From Actinoplanes sp. L3-i22 (GTDB lineage: Bacteria > Actinomycetota > Actinomycetes > Mycobacteriales > Micromonosporaceae), in assembly GCF_019704555.1 (NCBI RefSeq), contig NZ_AP024745.1, forward strand, positions 5,836,501 through 5,900,500: DNA of 64,000 nt. Direction: 5' to 3'. A model generated the notes under the pieces. The model saw only the letters and a list, made by a program, of their open reading frames with translations, made no database searches and was not told the DNA's origin. This document shows, one piece after another, positions 40,900 to 48,830 of the stretch (within the stretch, counting starts at the first letter, position 1; each line of letters starts with the position of its first letter). A program made the translations under genes and the position numbers.

Positions 40900-42144
40900 T
40901 CAGTTGCCGGTGAACACGGCGATCAGGTTCCGGGCCGCGTCGGGGCCGAGCAGGACCCGGTTCATCTCGATGCCGTCGTGGGCGCCGTCCGCGCTGCGGG
41001 CGAACATCGCCTGCTCGTAGCCGGCGAGCGCGGCCTCGGTGTCGTCCGGGTGGGCCGCGAGCGCCGCGCCCAGCTCGGCCCCGTCCAGCATCGCGAGGTT
41101 GGCGCCCTCGCCGTTCGGCGGCTGCACGTGCGCGGCGTCGCCGAGCAGCGTCACGCCCGGCACCCGGTCCCAGCGCAGGCCGAGCGGCAGGCCGAAGTGC
41201 GGCCGGTGCACCGGCGCGGTGTCACTGTCGGTGATCAGCGCGGTCAGCTCGGGCGCCCAGCCCTCGACCTCGCGCACGAGCCGCGCGGTCGCCGCGGCCG
41301 GATCGCCGAAGTCGATGCCGGCGAACCAGTCCAGCGGCCGGGACAGCCAGAGGTAGGCGTGCAGGTTCCCGTCGCTCTCCCGGTGGGCGAGCACGAGTTT
41401 CCCGCTCGTGCCCTGGTCGAACGCGAACAGCGAGCCGCCGCCGATCGCCTTCGCGCTGGCCGGGTGGCGGTTGTCGCCGTCGAACAGGAACGTCTCGACG
41501 GCCGAGGCGCCGCCGTAGGCCGGGGTCACGTCGGTGAGCAGCGGCCGGACCCGCGACCAGGTGCCGTCCGCGCCGACGAGCAGGCCGGTCACGACGCTCC
41601 CGCCCGCCCGGCCTCCGGTCGGGCCGGCGTGATCGTTCCCGGTCGCGCGGTCTCCGGTCGGGCCGGCGTGGTCGTTCCCGGCCGCGCGGCTTCCGGTCGG
41701 GCCGGTGTGGTCGTTGCCGGCGGCGAAGGTCACCTCGTGCCGGCCGTCGCCCAGCGCGCGCACGCCGCTGACCCGGTGGCCCCAGCGGACCGTGCCGGCC
41801 GGCAGCGAGTCGAGCAGCATCTGCCGCAGCGCGCCGCGCTGCACCTCGGGGCTGTCACCCGAGCCGTCGTCCGGCTTGTCGAACAGGATCGTGCCGTCCC
41901 GGTCGGTGACCCGGTAGGCCTCCCGGCCGGGCAGCACGAGGCGCCGGAACTCCGCGGTCAGCCCGGCCGCGGCGAGGGCCGGCTGGCCGTTGTAGTCGTG
42001 GATGTCGAGCAGGCCGCCCTGGGTGCGCGCGCCCGGCCCGGACTCCGCCTCGAACACCGTCGCCGGGATGCCGTTGACGTGCAGGACGCGGGCCAGGACG
42101 AGGCCGCCGAGGCCGGCGCCGACGATCGTGACAGGGGTGGTCAT
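40900..42144 (-). CDS. FAD-dependent monooxygenase (TetX/PHBH-like) with repeat insert
   Basis: A 414-residue class A flavoprotein monooxygenase. VTIVGAGLGGLVLARVL binds FAD; the second motif is LLVGADGTWSRVR; the third is VTLLGDAAHVQPPNGEGANLA. Sequence order and size match TetX-like enzymes, some of which inactivate tetracyclines or rifamycins, but the substrate cannot be told. Residues 141-179 are three copies of a 13-residue unit (AAGNDHTGPTGSR and variants) placed just before the second FAD motif, an insertion not normal for the family. GGGAG lies 5 nt before ATG 42144. Divergent from a MarR gene. Confidence 0.92.
   Translation of the reverse strand: MTTPVTIVGAGLGGLVLARVLHVNGIPATVFEAESGPGARTQGGLLDIHDYNGQPALAAAGLTAEFRRLVLPGREAYRVTDRDGTILFDKPDDGSGDSPEVQRGALRQMLLDSLPAGTVRWGHRVSGVRALGDGRHEVTFAAGNDHTGPTGSRAAGNDHAGPTGDRATGNDHAGPTGGRAGGSVVTGLLVGADGTWSRVRPLLTDVTPAYGGASAVETFLFDGDNRHPASAKAIGGGSLFAFDQGTSGKLVLAHRESDGNLHAYLWLSRPLDWFAGIDFGDPAAATARLVREVEGWAPELTALITDSDTAPVHRPHFGLPLGLRWDRVPGVTLLGDAAHVQPPNGEGANLAMLDGAELGAALAAHPDDTEAALAGYEQAMFARSADGAHDGIEMNRVLLGPDAARNLIAVFTGN
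41610..41726 (-). repeat. 39-bp in-frame tandem repeat, three copies
   Basis: Three units with the shared core TCCGGTCGGGCCGG(C/T)GTG and GTCGTT(C/G)CCGG encode the 13-residue repeats in the FAD monooxygenase. The length (39 bp) keeps the frame; the copies differ by a few substitutions, so the array is not brand new. Confidence 0.85.
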
Positions 42145-42158
42145 GATTGCTCCCTCGT

Positions 42159-42200
42159 AAAGTAGTAACGCGATGAAGCTACTTCACGAGATGCTATATT
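42159..42200. promoter_or_regulatory. MarR-type divergent operator and promoter
   Basis: AAGTAG (42160-42165) and CTACTT (42179-42184) form an inverted repeat between the FAD monooxygenase and MarR starts, extended by GAAGCTACTTC. TATATT (42195-42200) ends 6 nt before the MarR GTG, so MarR binding should affect both genes. Confidence 0.55.
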
Positions 42201-42206
42201 TCAACC

Positions 42207-42674
42207 GTGAGTGACGAGCACGAACGGGTCATCCGGAGCCTGCAGGCCTTCGCGTCCACCCGCGGCGAGCTGGCCCGGCTCTTCGCCCGCGGCCAGGGTC
42301 TGCACACCACCGACGCGGCCGCGATCGTCGAGATCATCGACGCCGAGGAGCGGGGCGCCCCGCTGACACCCGCGCGGCTGGCCGAGCGGCTCGCGCTGAC
42401 CACCGGGGCGACGTCCACGCTGCTGAACCGGCTCGAAGGCGCCGGCCACGTGTCGCGGGCGCGCGGGCACAGCGACCGGCGGATGGTGACGCTGCACGCG
42501 ACCGCGGCGATCGAGGCGACGGCGGACGCGTTCTTCGATCCGCTCGCGCGGCAGTTGCGGGCCGCGGTGGGCGACTACTCCGCCGCCGACCTGGCCCTGA
42601 TCGAGACGTTCGTGAACCGGCTGACCGACACGATGAGCACCTACATGGACGCGGCCGGCCGCGAGCAGCCGTAG
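42207..42674 (+). CDS. MarR family regulator
   Basis: A 155-residue winged-helix regulator: DNA-binding helices at LTPARLAERLALTTGATSTLLNRLE and wing GHVSRARGHSDRRMVTLHAT, with dimerisation helices at both ends. GTG 42207 is set by TATATT ending 6 nt upstream. It is divergent from the FAD monooxygenase and most likely represses it until a phenolic or drug-like ligand binds. Confidence 0.93.
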   Translation: MSDEHERVIRSLQAFASTRGELARLFARGQGLHTTDAAAIVEIIDAEERGAPLTPARLAERLALTTGATSTLLNRLEGAGHVSRARGHSDRRMVTLHATAAIEATADAFFDPLARQLRAAVGDYSAADLALIETFVNRLTDTMSTYMDAAGREQP

Positions 42675-42698
42675 CGAGCAGCCACCTTCACCGGCGCG

Positions 42699-44192
42699 TC
42701 ACAGCACGGCCGGGCGCCCGTCCGCACGCGGGTCGCTCGCCGCGGCCAGCACACCGTCCCGGAGCCGGGCCACCTGGACGTGACCGGCGTCGTCGTGCCG
42801 CCCGGCCGTGGTCTCGACGGCGAAGCCCAGCTCACCGGCCACGGCCGCGAGTCGCGCCGCGTCCGGGGTGCCCGGCTCCAGCAGCAACGTCGGCCGCGCG
42901 CGGTCGATCCCGGCCGTGCCGATCACCCACCGGGACCGGGCCAGCAGGCCGTCCAGGTCGGGCGAGGCGAGGACGTCCGCCGCGACCTGCGCCAGGATCC
43001 ACGGCTGGGACCGCCCGCCCTGACAGCCCAGCGCCACCACGGTGTCGCCGTCGACGGCCAGGGTCGGGCAGAGGGTGTGCGGGGGTCGCGCGCCCGGGGC
43101 CAGCCGGGCCGGATGGGCCGGGTCGAGGCTGAACGACGAGCCGCGATTGTGCAGGACGATGCCGGTGCCCGGGTCCAGCAGACCGGACCCGAAACTCCAG
43201 AAGACACTCTGGATCAGCGTGACCGCGTTGCCCTCCGCGTCGACCGCAGTGACCGCCACGGTGTCCCCGGCCGGCTTGGCCCCGCCCGCCGATGTGCCGG
43301 CGGCCGATGTGCCGGCCGCCGATGGGCCGGGGGTCGGCTCGGGTCGCAGCAGGCCGTCCAGGTCGATCGGACCGGTGCGCGGGTCGCCGAGCAGCAGGTC
43401 ACGTGCCCGCCGGGCCCGGCTGGCGTCGGTCAGCAGGTCCGGTGACCCGGCGATCGCCAGGAACGTCGCGCCCTGTACCGGCGGCGGCGCGGCATGCCAG
43501 GTCGCCTCGCCGATCACCCGGGTCAGCGGCTCGGTCACCTCGGCCCGGTGCGCCGCGAGGTCGGCGGCCGACAGCGGGCTGCCCAGCGCGGTCAGCCCGG
43601 CGACCAGCCGATCCGCCAGCTCGCCGGTGTAGAACGACCGCCAGTCCCCGGCGAGCACGTCGAAGGTCTCCGCCAGCACGGGCTGGCTCAGCGTGGTGAC
43701 CGGCGACCCGTCACTCCGCAGCAGCAGCGCGGACAGGCCCGGGTCGGCCCGGACGACGTCGATCCCGTCGCGGACGGCCCGCCGCAGACCGGCGCTGACC
43801 GGCACCCCACCGGCCGCGAGCGCCCGAGCCGGAGCGAGCAGGTCGGCGAACGGCAGCCGGGCACCGAGACCGGCGATCGCCGCCCACCCGGCGACCACGC
43901 CCGGCACGGTCACCGTCTGCGGCCCGCCGGACGGCATCTCTGCCCCGGCCGCCCGCAGCGCCGCCACGTCGACCGCGGCGGCGGCCGCCCCGATGGACAG
44001 CACCGCGCGCGGCGCCTGCCCGGCCGGGCGCACGATCGCGACCAGGTCACCGCCGATCGAGCACTGATGTGGATAGACCACGGTGAGCGCCGCGGCGGCG
44101 GCCAGGGCGGCGTCGAACGCGTTCCCCCCGGCGGCGACCACAGCCCGAGCGGCGTCGGCGGCGGCCGGATGCGGAGCGGCAAGGGCGACCAT
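42699..44192 (-). CDS. gamma-glutamyltranspeptidase family protein
   Basis: A 497-residue Ntn-hydrolase. The N-terminal block (AARAVVAAGGNAFDAALAAAAALTVVYP, then CSIGGDLVAIV) and the C-terminal subunit start fit the family. The autocleavage/nucleophile Thr is probably Thr310 in AGDTVAVTAVDAEGNAV. A Gly-Ala-Thr-Ser low-complexity loop (about 288-304, SAAGTSAAGTS) directly precedes it. No signal peptide is visible, unlike secreted GGTs, so a cytosolic role in glutathione-like or oxamate metabolism is possible. ATG 44192 lies 8 nt after TACAGT (44206-44201). Confidence 0.9.
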   Translation of the reverse strand: MVALAAPHPAAADAARAVVAAGGNAFDAALAAAAALTVVYPHQCSIGGDLVAIVRPAGQAPRAVLSIGAAAAAVDVAALRAAGAEMPSGGPQTVTVPGVVAGWAAIAGLGARLPFADLLAPARALAAGGVPVSAGLRRAVRDGIDVVRADPGLSALLLRSDGSPVTTLSQPVLAETFDVLAGDWRSFYTGELADRLVAGLTALGSPLSAADLAAHRAEVTEPLTRVIGEATWHAAPPPVQGATFLAIAGSPDLLTDASRARRARDLLLGDPRTGPIDLDGLLRPEPTPGPSAAGTSAAGTSAGGAKPAGDTVAVTAVDAEGNAVTLIQSVFWSFGSGLLDPGTGIVLHNRGSSFSLDPAHPARLAPGARPPHTLCPTLAVDGDTVVALGCQGGRSQPWILAQVAADVLASPDLDGLLARSRWVIGTAGIDRARPTLLLEPGTPDAARLAAVAGELGFAVETTAGRHDDAGHVQVARLRDGVLAAASDPRADGRPAVL

Positions 44193-44227
44193 GAGGTCGT
44201 ACTGTACGTCGCCCGTGGCCCCGGCGA

Positions 44228-44345
44228 GCCGCGCCGCATCCTGGCCCGCCCCGCCCCGCCCCGCCCGGCCGCGCCGCATCCTGGCCCGCCCCGCCCCGCC
44301 CGGCCGCGCCGCGTCCTGGCCCGCTGCGTCGCGCCGCGTCCTGCC
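44228..44345. repeat. CCGCGCCGCATCCTGG tandem repeats
   Basis: Four copies of GCCGCGCCGC(A/G)TCCTG start near 44228, 44268, 44303 and 44329, with CCCGCCCCGCC spacers of different length. They fill the gap upstream of the transpeptidase gene. No coding signal is visible there. Confidence 0.7.
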
Positions 44346-44391
44346 CAGCCGCCGGACCGGTGTCGACCGCTGCTCGGCCCGGGGGCGTGCG

Positions 44392-45300
44392 CTACTGCGG
44401 GCCGGCCAGGGCGGTGAGGCGCTCGGTGGCCAGGCAGGAGGTGAGGCAGCGCTCCTTGGCATCGCCCATCAGCTGCGCCGTCCACGTCGTGAACCCACCG
44501 TCGCCGAACTCCAGATCTCCCGCGGCGATCCGCAGCGCGGCGTCGGTGTAGTACCCGCGTCCACGCTCCCGCCCGGGATCGGCGACCACCGGCACGGGTG
44601 AGCCGGCGAGCCGGGGCAGAACGGTGTCGTCGAGGCGGTCCCCGACGGCCGGGTTACCCATCACGGTGTACTGCAGCCGGGCACCGGCCCCCGGCGCGAG
44701 CTCGGCGAGAACCTCCTGCCAGAAGCCGAGGTGCCGGGCGAGCAGCCGCGCCTGGGTGCGTCCCGAGCCGGTGTCGCGGGCGCTGGACACCAGCGTGAAG
44801 AGCCGGAAGTGCGCGGACATCCCCGCGCCGAAGTCCTGGGCCCGCAGCTGGCGATGGCAGGCGGCCAGATGCACCTCGCCGCCGACGGGTTGCCGCCTGC
44901 GGCGGTGGGCGGCCTCGATCGCCAGGGCGTTGGTCGCGTCGCTGAGCACCTCGGTGCCGCGCATCGTGCTGACCACCCGGTTCTGACTCCCCGGGGAGAC
45001 CGCCGAGCAGGTGCCCAGCGGCACGACCGGCGACAGCTCGACCCCCTCGAAGCCGGCCGGCAGCAGCCGCCAGATCCGCGCCTCGACGGCGGCGAGGGCG
45101 CGCGGATCGGTGCCCGCGGTCCGGACGAACCGGTCCTCACGCCACCGGCGCATCAGGTCCGCAGGCCGCACCGCGGCGGCCCGGTCGCGGGCGATCGCCA
45201 GCAGCAGGGTCTGCAGATCCGTCCCGGCCAGCCCGGCGAGCGCCGCCCGGGCACCGTCCGGAAGCCGGCTCCAGACCCGTTCCTCCGCCGCTGACGTCAT
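44392..45300 (-). CDS. conserved hypothetical protein, 302 residues
   Basis: A soluble protein with a helical N-terminal third (RVWSRLPDGARAALAGLAG ... RPADLMRRWREDRFV) and a mixed core with striking conserved-looking runs (LSDATNALAIEAAHRRR, VHLAACHRQLRAQDF, AHFRLFTLVSSARDTGSG, YTVMGNPAVGDRLDD). The pattern of strands around AHFRLF and the motif order hint at a class II aminoacyl-tRNA-synthetase-like core, but I cannot assign it. ATG 45300 is supported by CATCGT (45312-45307) ending 6 nt upstream. Several Arg/His/Cys residues could form an active site. Confidence 0.75.
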   Translation of the reverse strand: MTSAAEERVWSRLPDGARAALAGLAGTDLQTLLLAIARDRAAAVRPADLMRRWREDRFVRTAGTDPRALAAVEARIWRLLPAGFEGVELSPVVPLGTCSAVSPGSQNRVVSTMRGTEVLSDATNALAIEAAHRRRRQPVGGEVHLAACHRQLRAQDFGAGMSAHFRLFTLVSSARDTGSGRTQARLLARHLGFWQEVLAELAPGAGARLQYTVMGNPAVGDRLDDTVLPRLAGSPVPVVADPGRERGRGYYTDAALRIAAGDLEFGDGGFTTWTAQLMGDAKERCLTSCLATERLTALAGPQ

Positions 45301-45341
45301 CCGGTCACGATGGCGGCGCCGGCGCGCGTTGTCGACGCGAT

Positions 45342-45517
45342 TACCCGGCGTCAGGCCGGTCTGACCCCGGCGATCGTCAGGCCGATACCCGGCGTCGGGC
45401 CGGGCTGGTCCCGGCGATCGTCAGGCCGATACCCGGCGTCGGGCCGGGCTGGTCCCGGCGATCGTCAGGCCGATACCCGGCGTCAGGCCGGGCTGACCCC
45501 GGCGATCGTCAGGCCGA
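45342..45517. repeat. 44-bp tandem repeat derived from the TetR gene end
   Basis: CGATCGTCAGGCCGA occurs at 45371, 45415, 45459 and 45503, and ACCCGGCGTC at 45343, 45387, 45431 and 45475: four units of exactly 44 bp. The last unit is the final 12 codons and stop of the TetR gene (LLGLTIAGVSPA); the others extend past the stop into the gap toward the next gene. Confidence 0.9.
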
Positions 45518-46046
45518 GCAGGCGCTTCGCCTCGGTGGCGGCGTCCGGGTGGTGCTCGGTGGCCAGGGCGATCCCGGTGATCAGGCTGAGCAGGTCGTCG
45601 ATGGTCACGCCCGGGGTCAGCGCGCCGTCGGCCGCGGCCCGGCTCACCAGGGGCTGACCGGCCTCGGTCAGGCGGGCGGTGGCGCAGTGGTCGTGGGCCT
45701 CGCCGGGGTCGGCGGCGTGGTCGCGGTTGAGGGTCTCGGCCAGCCCGCGGGTCGTCGCGGCGAACGCCAGCAGCTCGCCGAGCCACTCCAGCAGCGCGGC
45801 CCGGCTGTCCGGCCGCCCGGCCAGGTCGCGGGCGCGGTCGGCGAGCACGTCGGTCTGCTTCCGGAAGACCGCGGCGAGCAGGGCGTGCCGGGTGGGGAAG
45901 TGCCGCCGCACGGTGCCGGACCCGACCCCGGCGGTCCGGGCGATCTGTTCCAGGGACGCGTCGGCGCCCTGCTCGGCGATCGCCCGCTCGGCGACGGCCA
46001 GCAGCAGCGTGTAGTTGCGGCGGGCGTCCGCGCGCTGGCCGGCCAT
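45483..46046 (-). CDS. TetR family regulator
   Basis: A 187-residue TetR protein with HTH at ~28-55 (ASLEQIARTAGVGSGTVRRHFPTRHALL) and a helical ligand domain. ATG 46046 has GAGGAG 5 nt upstream. It is divergent from an NmrA-like gene and antiporter; two matching palindromes lie between them. The last codons are part of a four-copy 44-bp tandem repeat, so the C-terminus may vary between strains. Confidence 0.93.
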   Translation of the reverse strand: MAGQRADARRNYTLLLAVAERAIAEQGADASLEQIARTAGVGSGTVRRHFPTRHALLAAVFRKQTDVLADRARDLAGRPDSRAALLEWLGELLAFAATTRGLAETLNRDHAADPGEAHDHCATARLTEAGQPLVSRAAADGALTPGVTIDDLLSLITGIALATEHHPDAATEAKRLLGLTIAGVSPA

Positions 46047-46061
46047 CGGTTCTCCTCACGG

Positions 46062-46121
46062 TTGCTAAGTGGCGGGGTCCGCCGTATCTTAGCGGCATGG
46101 AAACGGCGGGCCCCGCCGTTT
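46062..46121 (+). promoter_or_regulatory. Promoter with two TetR operators (NmrA operon)
   Basis: Promoter TTGCTA (46062-46067) -17 nt- TATCTT (46085-46090). Operator 1 is a 21-bp palindrome AAACGGCGGG-C-CCCGCCGTTT (46101-46121). Operator 2, AAGTGGCGGG-G-TCCGCCGTAT (46067-46087), is a weaker copy lying in the spacer; centres are 34 bp apart. One site blocks polymerase binding and the other elongation. Confidence 0.82.
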
Positions 46122-46137
46122 AGTCTGAGGAGTGATC

Positions 46138-47016
46138 ATGTCCGATCCCGTACTCGTCGTCGGCGCCACCGGTCAGCAGGGCGGCGCGGTCGCCCGGGCC
46201 CTGCGCGCCGCGGGCATTCCGGTGCGTGCGCTGGTCCGTGACCCGGCCAAGGCGGTCGTGGGGGAGGCGGTGATCGGGGACCTGCGGGACCGGGAGTCGC
46301 TGGCCAAGGCCGTGGACGGGGTCCGCGCGGTCTTCTCGGTGCAGATGCCCGAGCTCAAGGACGGCGGCTACGACTTCGACGGCGAGCTGCGGCAGGGGGT
46401 CAACCTGATCGAGGCGGCGCGGGCCGCGGGCGTGCCGCAGTTCGTGCACTCGTCGGTGTCCGGATCGGACCGGCTCGCGCAGGCGCCCGGGGACCGGTGG
46501 CAGCCGCTGGCGCCCTATTACGACGCGAAGGCGGGCGTGGAGGAGGCCGTACGGGAAGCGGGTTTTGCTCTTTGGACGTTGGTGAAACCGGCGTTCTTCA
46601 TGGAGAACTTCCTGCTCTCGGCGAAGTATCTGGTGCCGCGCGGTGCGGCGGGTGGCCTCGCGACGGTCCTCAAGCCGGCGACCCGGCTGTCCCTGGTCGC
46701 GGTCGAGGACATCGGTGCGGCCGCCGCCGCGGCGATCGCCGAGCCGCAGCGGTTCCACGGTGTCGAGCTGGAGTTGGCCGGCGACTATCTGTCGATGACC
46801 GAGATCGCCGCGGTGCTGTCGAAGGCCCTCGGCGTCCCGCTGACCGCGCCGGACATGACCGAGCGGGAGGCGCTCGCGGCGGGCGCGCCGGCGTATTCGG
46901 TGCTGCCGATGGAGCTGATGAACATTGTCGGTCAGCCGGCCCGGCCGGAATTCGCGCGGGCGCTCGGGATTCCGCTCACGTCGTTCGCGGCGTGGGCGCA
47001 CGATCAGATGAAATGA
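46138..47016 (+). CDS. NmrA-like NAD(P)-binding protein
   Basis: A 292-residue atypical SDR. LVVGATGQQGGAVARAL is the NmrA/HSCARG dinucleotide motif; VRALVRDP follows strand 2. There is no catalytic Tyr-x3-Lys, so it may sense the NADP state or act as an isoflavone-reductase-like enzyme. ATG 46138 has GAGGAG 6 nt upstream. TGA overlaps the antiporter ATG (ATGA). TetR-controlled through two operators upstream. Confidence 0.92.
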   Translation: MSDPVLVVGATGQQGGAVARALRAAGIPVRALVRDPAKAVVGEAVIGDLRDRESLAKAVDGVRAVFSVQMPELKDGGYDFDGELRQGVNLIEAARAAGVPQFVHSSVSGSDRLAQAPGDRWQPLAPYYDAKAGVEEAVREAGFALWTLVKPAFFMENFLLSAKYLVPRGAAGGLATVLKPATRLSLVAVEDIGAAAAAAIAEPQRFHGVELELAGDYLSMTEIAAVLSKALGVPLTAPDMTEREALAAGAPAYSVLPMELMNIVGQPARPEFARALGIPLTSFAAWAHDQMK

Positions 47017-48170
47017 CCTTCACCGACCTCGCGCTCGTCGGCGCCGCCGCCGTGCTCGGCCCGCTCCTCGCGATGCCGCGGCTCGGGCGGCTGCCGGTCG
47101 TCTTCGGGAAATTGCTGGCCGGCCTCGCGCTCGGCCATACCGGCCTGCGGATTCTCGATGCCGGCGACCCGACCTTCGCGTTCCTCGCCGAGATCGGCTT
47201 CGCGCTGATCATGTTCGTGGCCGGCAGCCACGTCCCGATCCGCGACCCCCGGCTGCGCCCGGCGTTCCGCACCGGCGCCCTGCGGGCCGTGGCCGTCGGG
47301 GTCCTGGCCCTGCCGGTCGCGGCGCTCATCGCTGGTCTTTTTCAGACAAGACATTTTCTGCTGTACGCCGTTCTGCTCGCCTCGTCGTCGGCCGCGCTCG
47401 TGCTGCCCGCCGTCGAACCGGGCGACCCGGCCGTGCTGGCGCTGCTGCCCCAGGTCGCGATCGCGGACACCGCCTGCATCGTGGCCCTGCCGCTGGCGAT
47501 CGATCCGGCCCACGCGGCCCGGGCCGGGCTCGGGGCGCTCGCGGTGCTGGCGGCGGCGGCCGTGCTGTTCCTCGGTCTGCGCGCGGCCGAACGCCGTGGC
47601 TGGCGGCACCGGCTGCACCGGGTCTCCCGGCGGCACAAGCTGGCGCTGGAGATGCGGCTCCACCTGGTCCTGCTGTTCGCCCTGGCCGCGGTCGCCGTCG
47701 CCACCCACGTCTCGGTGCTGCTGGCCGGGTTCGCCTTCGGGCTCGCCGTCGCCGCGGTCGGCGAGCCCCGGCGGCTGGCCCGGCAGGTGTTCGCGCTCAC
47801 CGAGGGCTTCCTCGGGCCACTGTTCTTCGTCTGGCTCGGGGCGTCGCTCGACGTCCGCGGCCTGGCCGCGCATCCCCGGTTCATCCTGCTCGGGCTGGTC
47901 CTCGGGGTGGCGGCACCGGCCGTGCACGGCGCGATGCGGGTCACCGGGCAGCCGCCGGCGGTGGCGACGATGGCCGCGGCCCAGCTGGGCGTGCCGGTCG
48001 CGGCGGCCACCGTCGGCACCCAGCTGGGTGTGCTGGCGCCCGGCGAGCCGTCGGCGCTCGTGCTCGGCGCGCTGGTGACGATCGGCGCGTTCACCGTCGC
48101 CGTCGCTGCCCGGTCGCGCTCCGCACCGGACGGTCCGGCGTCGCCGCAGGCTAACCGGCCGGGCGGATGA
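47013..48170 (+). CDS. CPA2-type cation/proton antiporter
   Basis: A 385-residue membrane protein with 11-12 hydrophobic segments, starting with the pore motif (RLGRLPVVFGKLLAGLALG) and containing GFALIMFVAGSHVPI and LFFVWLGASLDVRGL. It is a divergent relative of the antiporter at 9.5 kb. Co-translated with the NmrA-like gene, so electrophile or redox stress may link both, as with Kef systems. The 3' end overlaps the VHL-like gene by 20 nt on the other strand. Confidence 0.9.
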   Translation: MTFTDLALVGAAAVLGPLLAMPRLGRLPVVFGKLLAGLALGHTGLRILDAGDPTFAFLAEIGFALIMFVAGSHVPIRDPRLRPAFRTGALRAVAVGVLALPVAALIAGLFQTRHFLLYAVLLASSSAALVLPAVEPGDPAVLALLPQVAIADTACIVALPLAIDPAHAARAGLGALAVLAAAAVLFLGLRAAERRGWRHRLHRVSRRHKLALEMRLHLVLLFALAAVAVATHVSVLLAGFAFGLAVAAVGEPRRLARQVFALTEGFLGPLFFVWLGASLDVRGLAAHPRFILLGLVLGVAAPAVHGAMRVTGQPPAVATMAAAQLGVPVAAATVGTQLGVLAPGEPSALVLGALVTIGAFTVAVAARSRSAPDGPASPQANRPGG

Positions 48171-48657
48171 CGGCGCGGGCGGGTTGCGCGGTCGGCTGGA
48201 AGACGGCGAGCGCGTCGCCGCCGGGGCCGGCCGCGATCCAGACGTGCCCGACGAAGGTGTCCTGGGTGTACTTCTCGCCGGCGGCGAGGGTGGCGTAGAC
48301 CGAGCGCTCGCCGTCGTAGCCGAGCCACGCGATGGTCACGTTCTGGGCGGTCTCGTTGACGAACTCGACCCGGGTCTGCGGCCCGCCGTCGGTGGCCCGC
48401 AACGTCTGCTCGGCGGTGCCGGGCAGCGCGGGCAGCTCGGCCCAGGCGGTCGCGGCCGGCGTCGGCGCGGGGGTCGCCCCACCGGACGGCCAGAGCTGCA
48501 CGAGCAGGACCACGGCACCGGCACAGAGGACGGCGCCGAGCGCGGCGACCAGGCCGATGAGCTTGCGAGGCTTGCGCGGCTCCGGGAAGTCCTGCGCGGT
48601 GATCTCCGCGAGCGGCGGGTCGAACGGGTCCACGGCAGGCGGAAGCTGATCGGTCAC
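48151..48657 (-). CDS. membrane-anchored VHL beta-domain protein
   Basis: A 168-residue protein: short cytosolic N-terminus, one membrane helix (~34-55), a Pro/Thr linker, and a beta domain at ~90-155. That domain (RVEFVNETAQNVTIAWLGYD, GERSVYATLAAGEKYTQDTF, VGHVWIA) follows the von Hippel-Lindau beta-sandwich pattern: x-F-x-N-x-(T/S), W-L-x-(Y/F)-D-G-E, Y-x-T-L-x-x-G and a closing G-H-x-W. In eukaryotes the domain recognises hydroxyproline; bacterial copies have no known role. GTG 48657 is set by TACGGT (48669-48664) ending 6 nt upstream. Confidence 0.8.
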   Translation of the reverse strand: MTDQLPPAVDPFDPPLAEITAQDFPEPRKPRKLIGLVAALGAVLCAGAVVLLVQLWPSGGATPAPTPAATAWAELPALPGTAEQTLRATDGGPQTRVEFVNETAQNVTIAWLGYDGERSVYATLAAGEKYTQDTFVGHVWIAAGPGGDALAVFQPTAQPARAVIRPAG

Positions 48658-48808
48658 CGCGCCACCGTAGTGATCAACTAATCCCTGCCACAATTCGGGT
48701 CATCTCCCGCAAAGTGCGGCGTGCCTGGTCAGCGCCGGTGCCGGCGAAGATCGACCGTCAGCTTTCCGACAGGCCGGGGAGGGTGGCCGGCCACGCACGT
48801 ACCGTGCA

Positions 48809-48825
48809 GGATTGTTCTACGATTC
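48809..48825 (+). promoter_or_regulatory. GntR operator copy 1 (autoregulatory)
   Basis: GGATTGTTCTACGATTC overlaps the -10 (TACGAT, 48818-48823) of the GntR gene. The same 17-mer with one change lies upstream of the MFS and pxpB genes at 51053-51069. The core ATTGTT-N-(A/T)ACGAT is a near-palindrome. Confidence 0.75.
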
Positions 48826-48830
48826 TGGGC

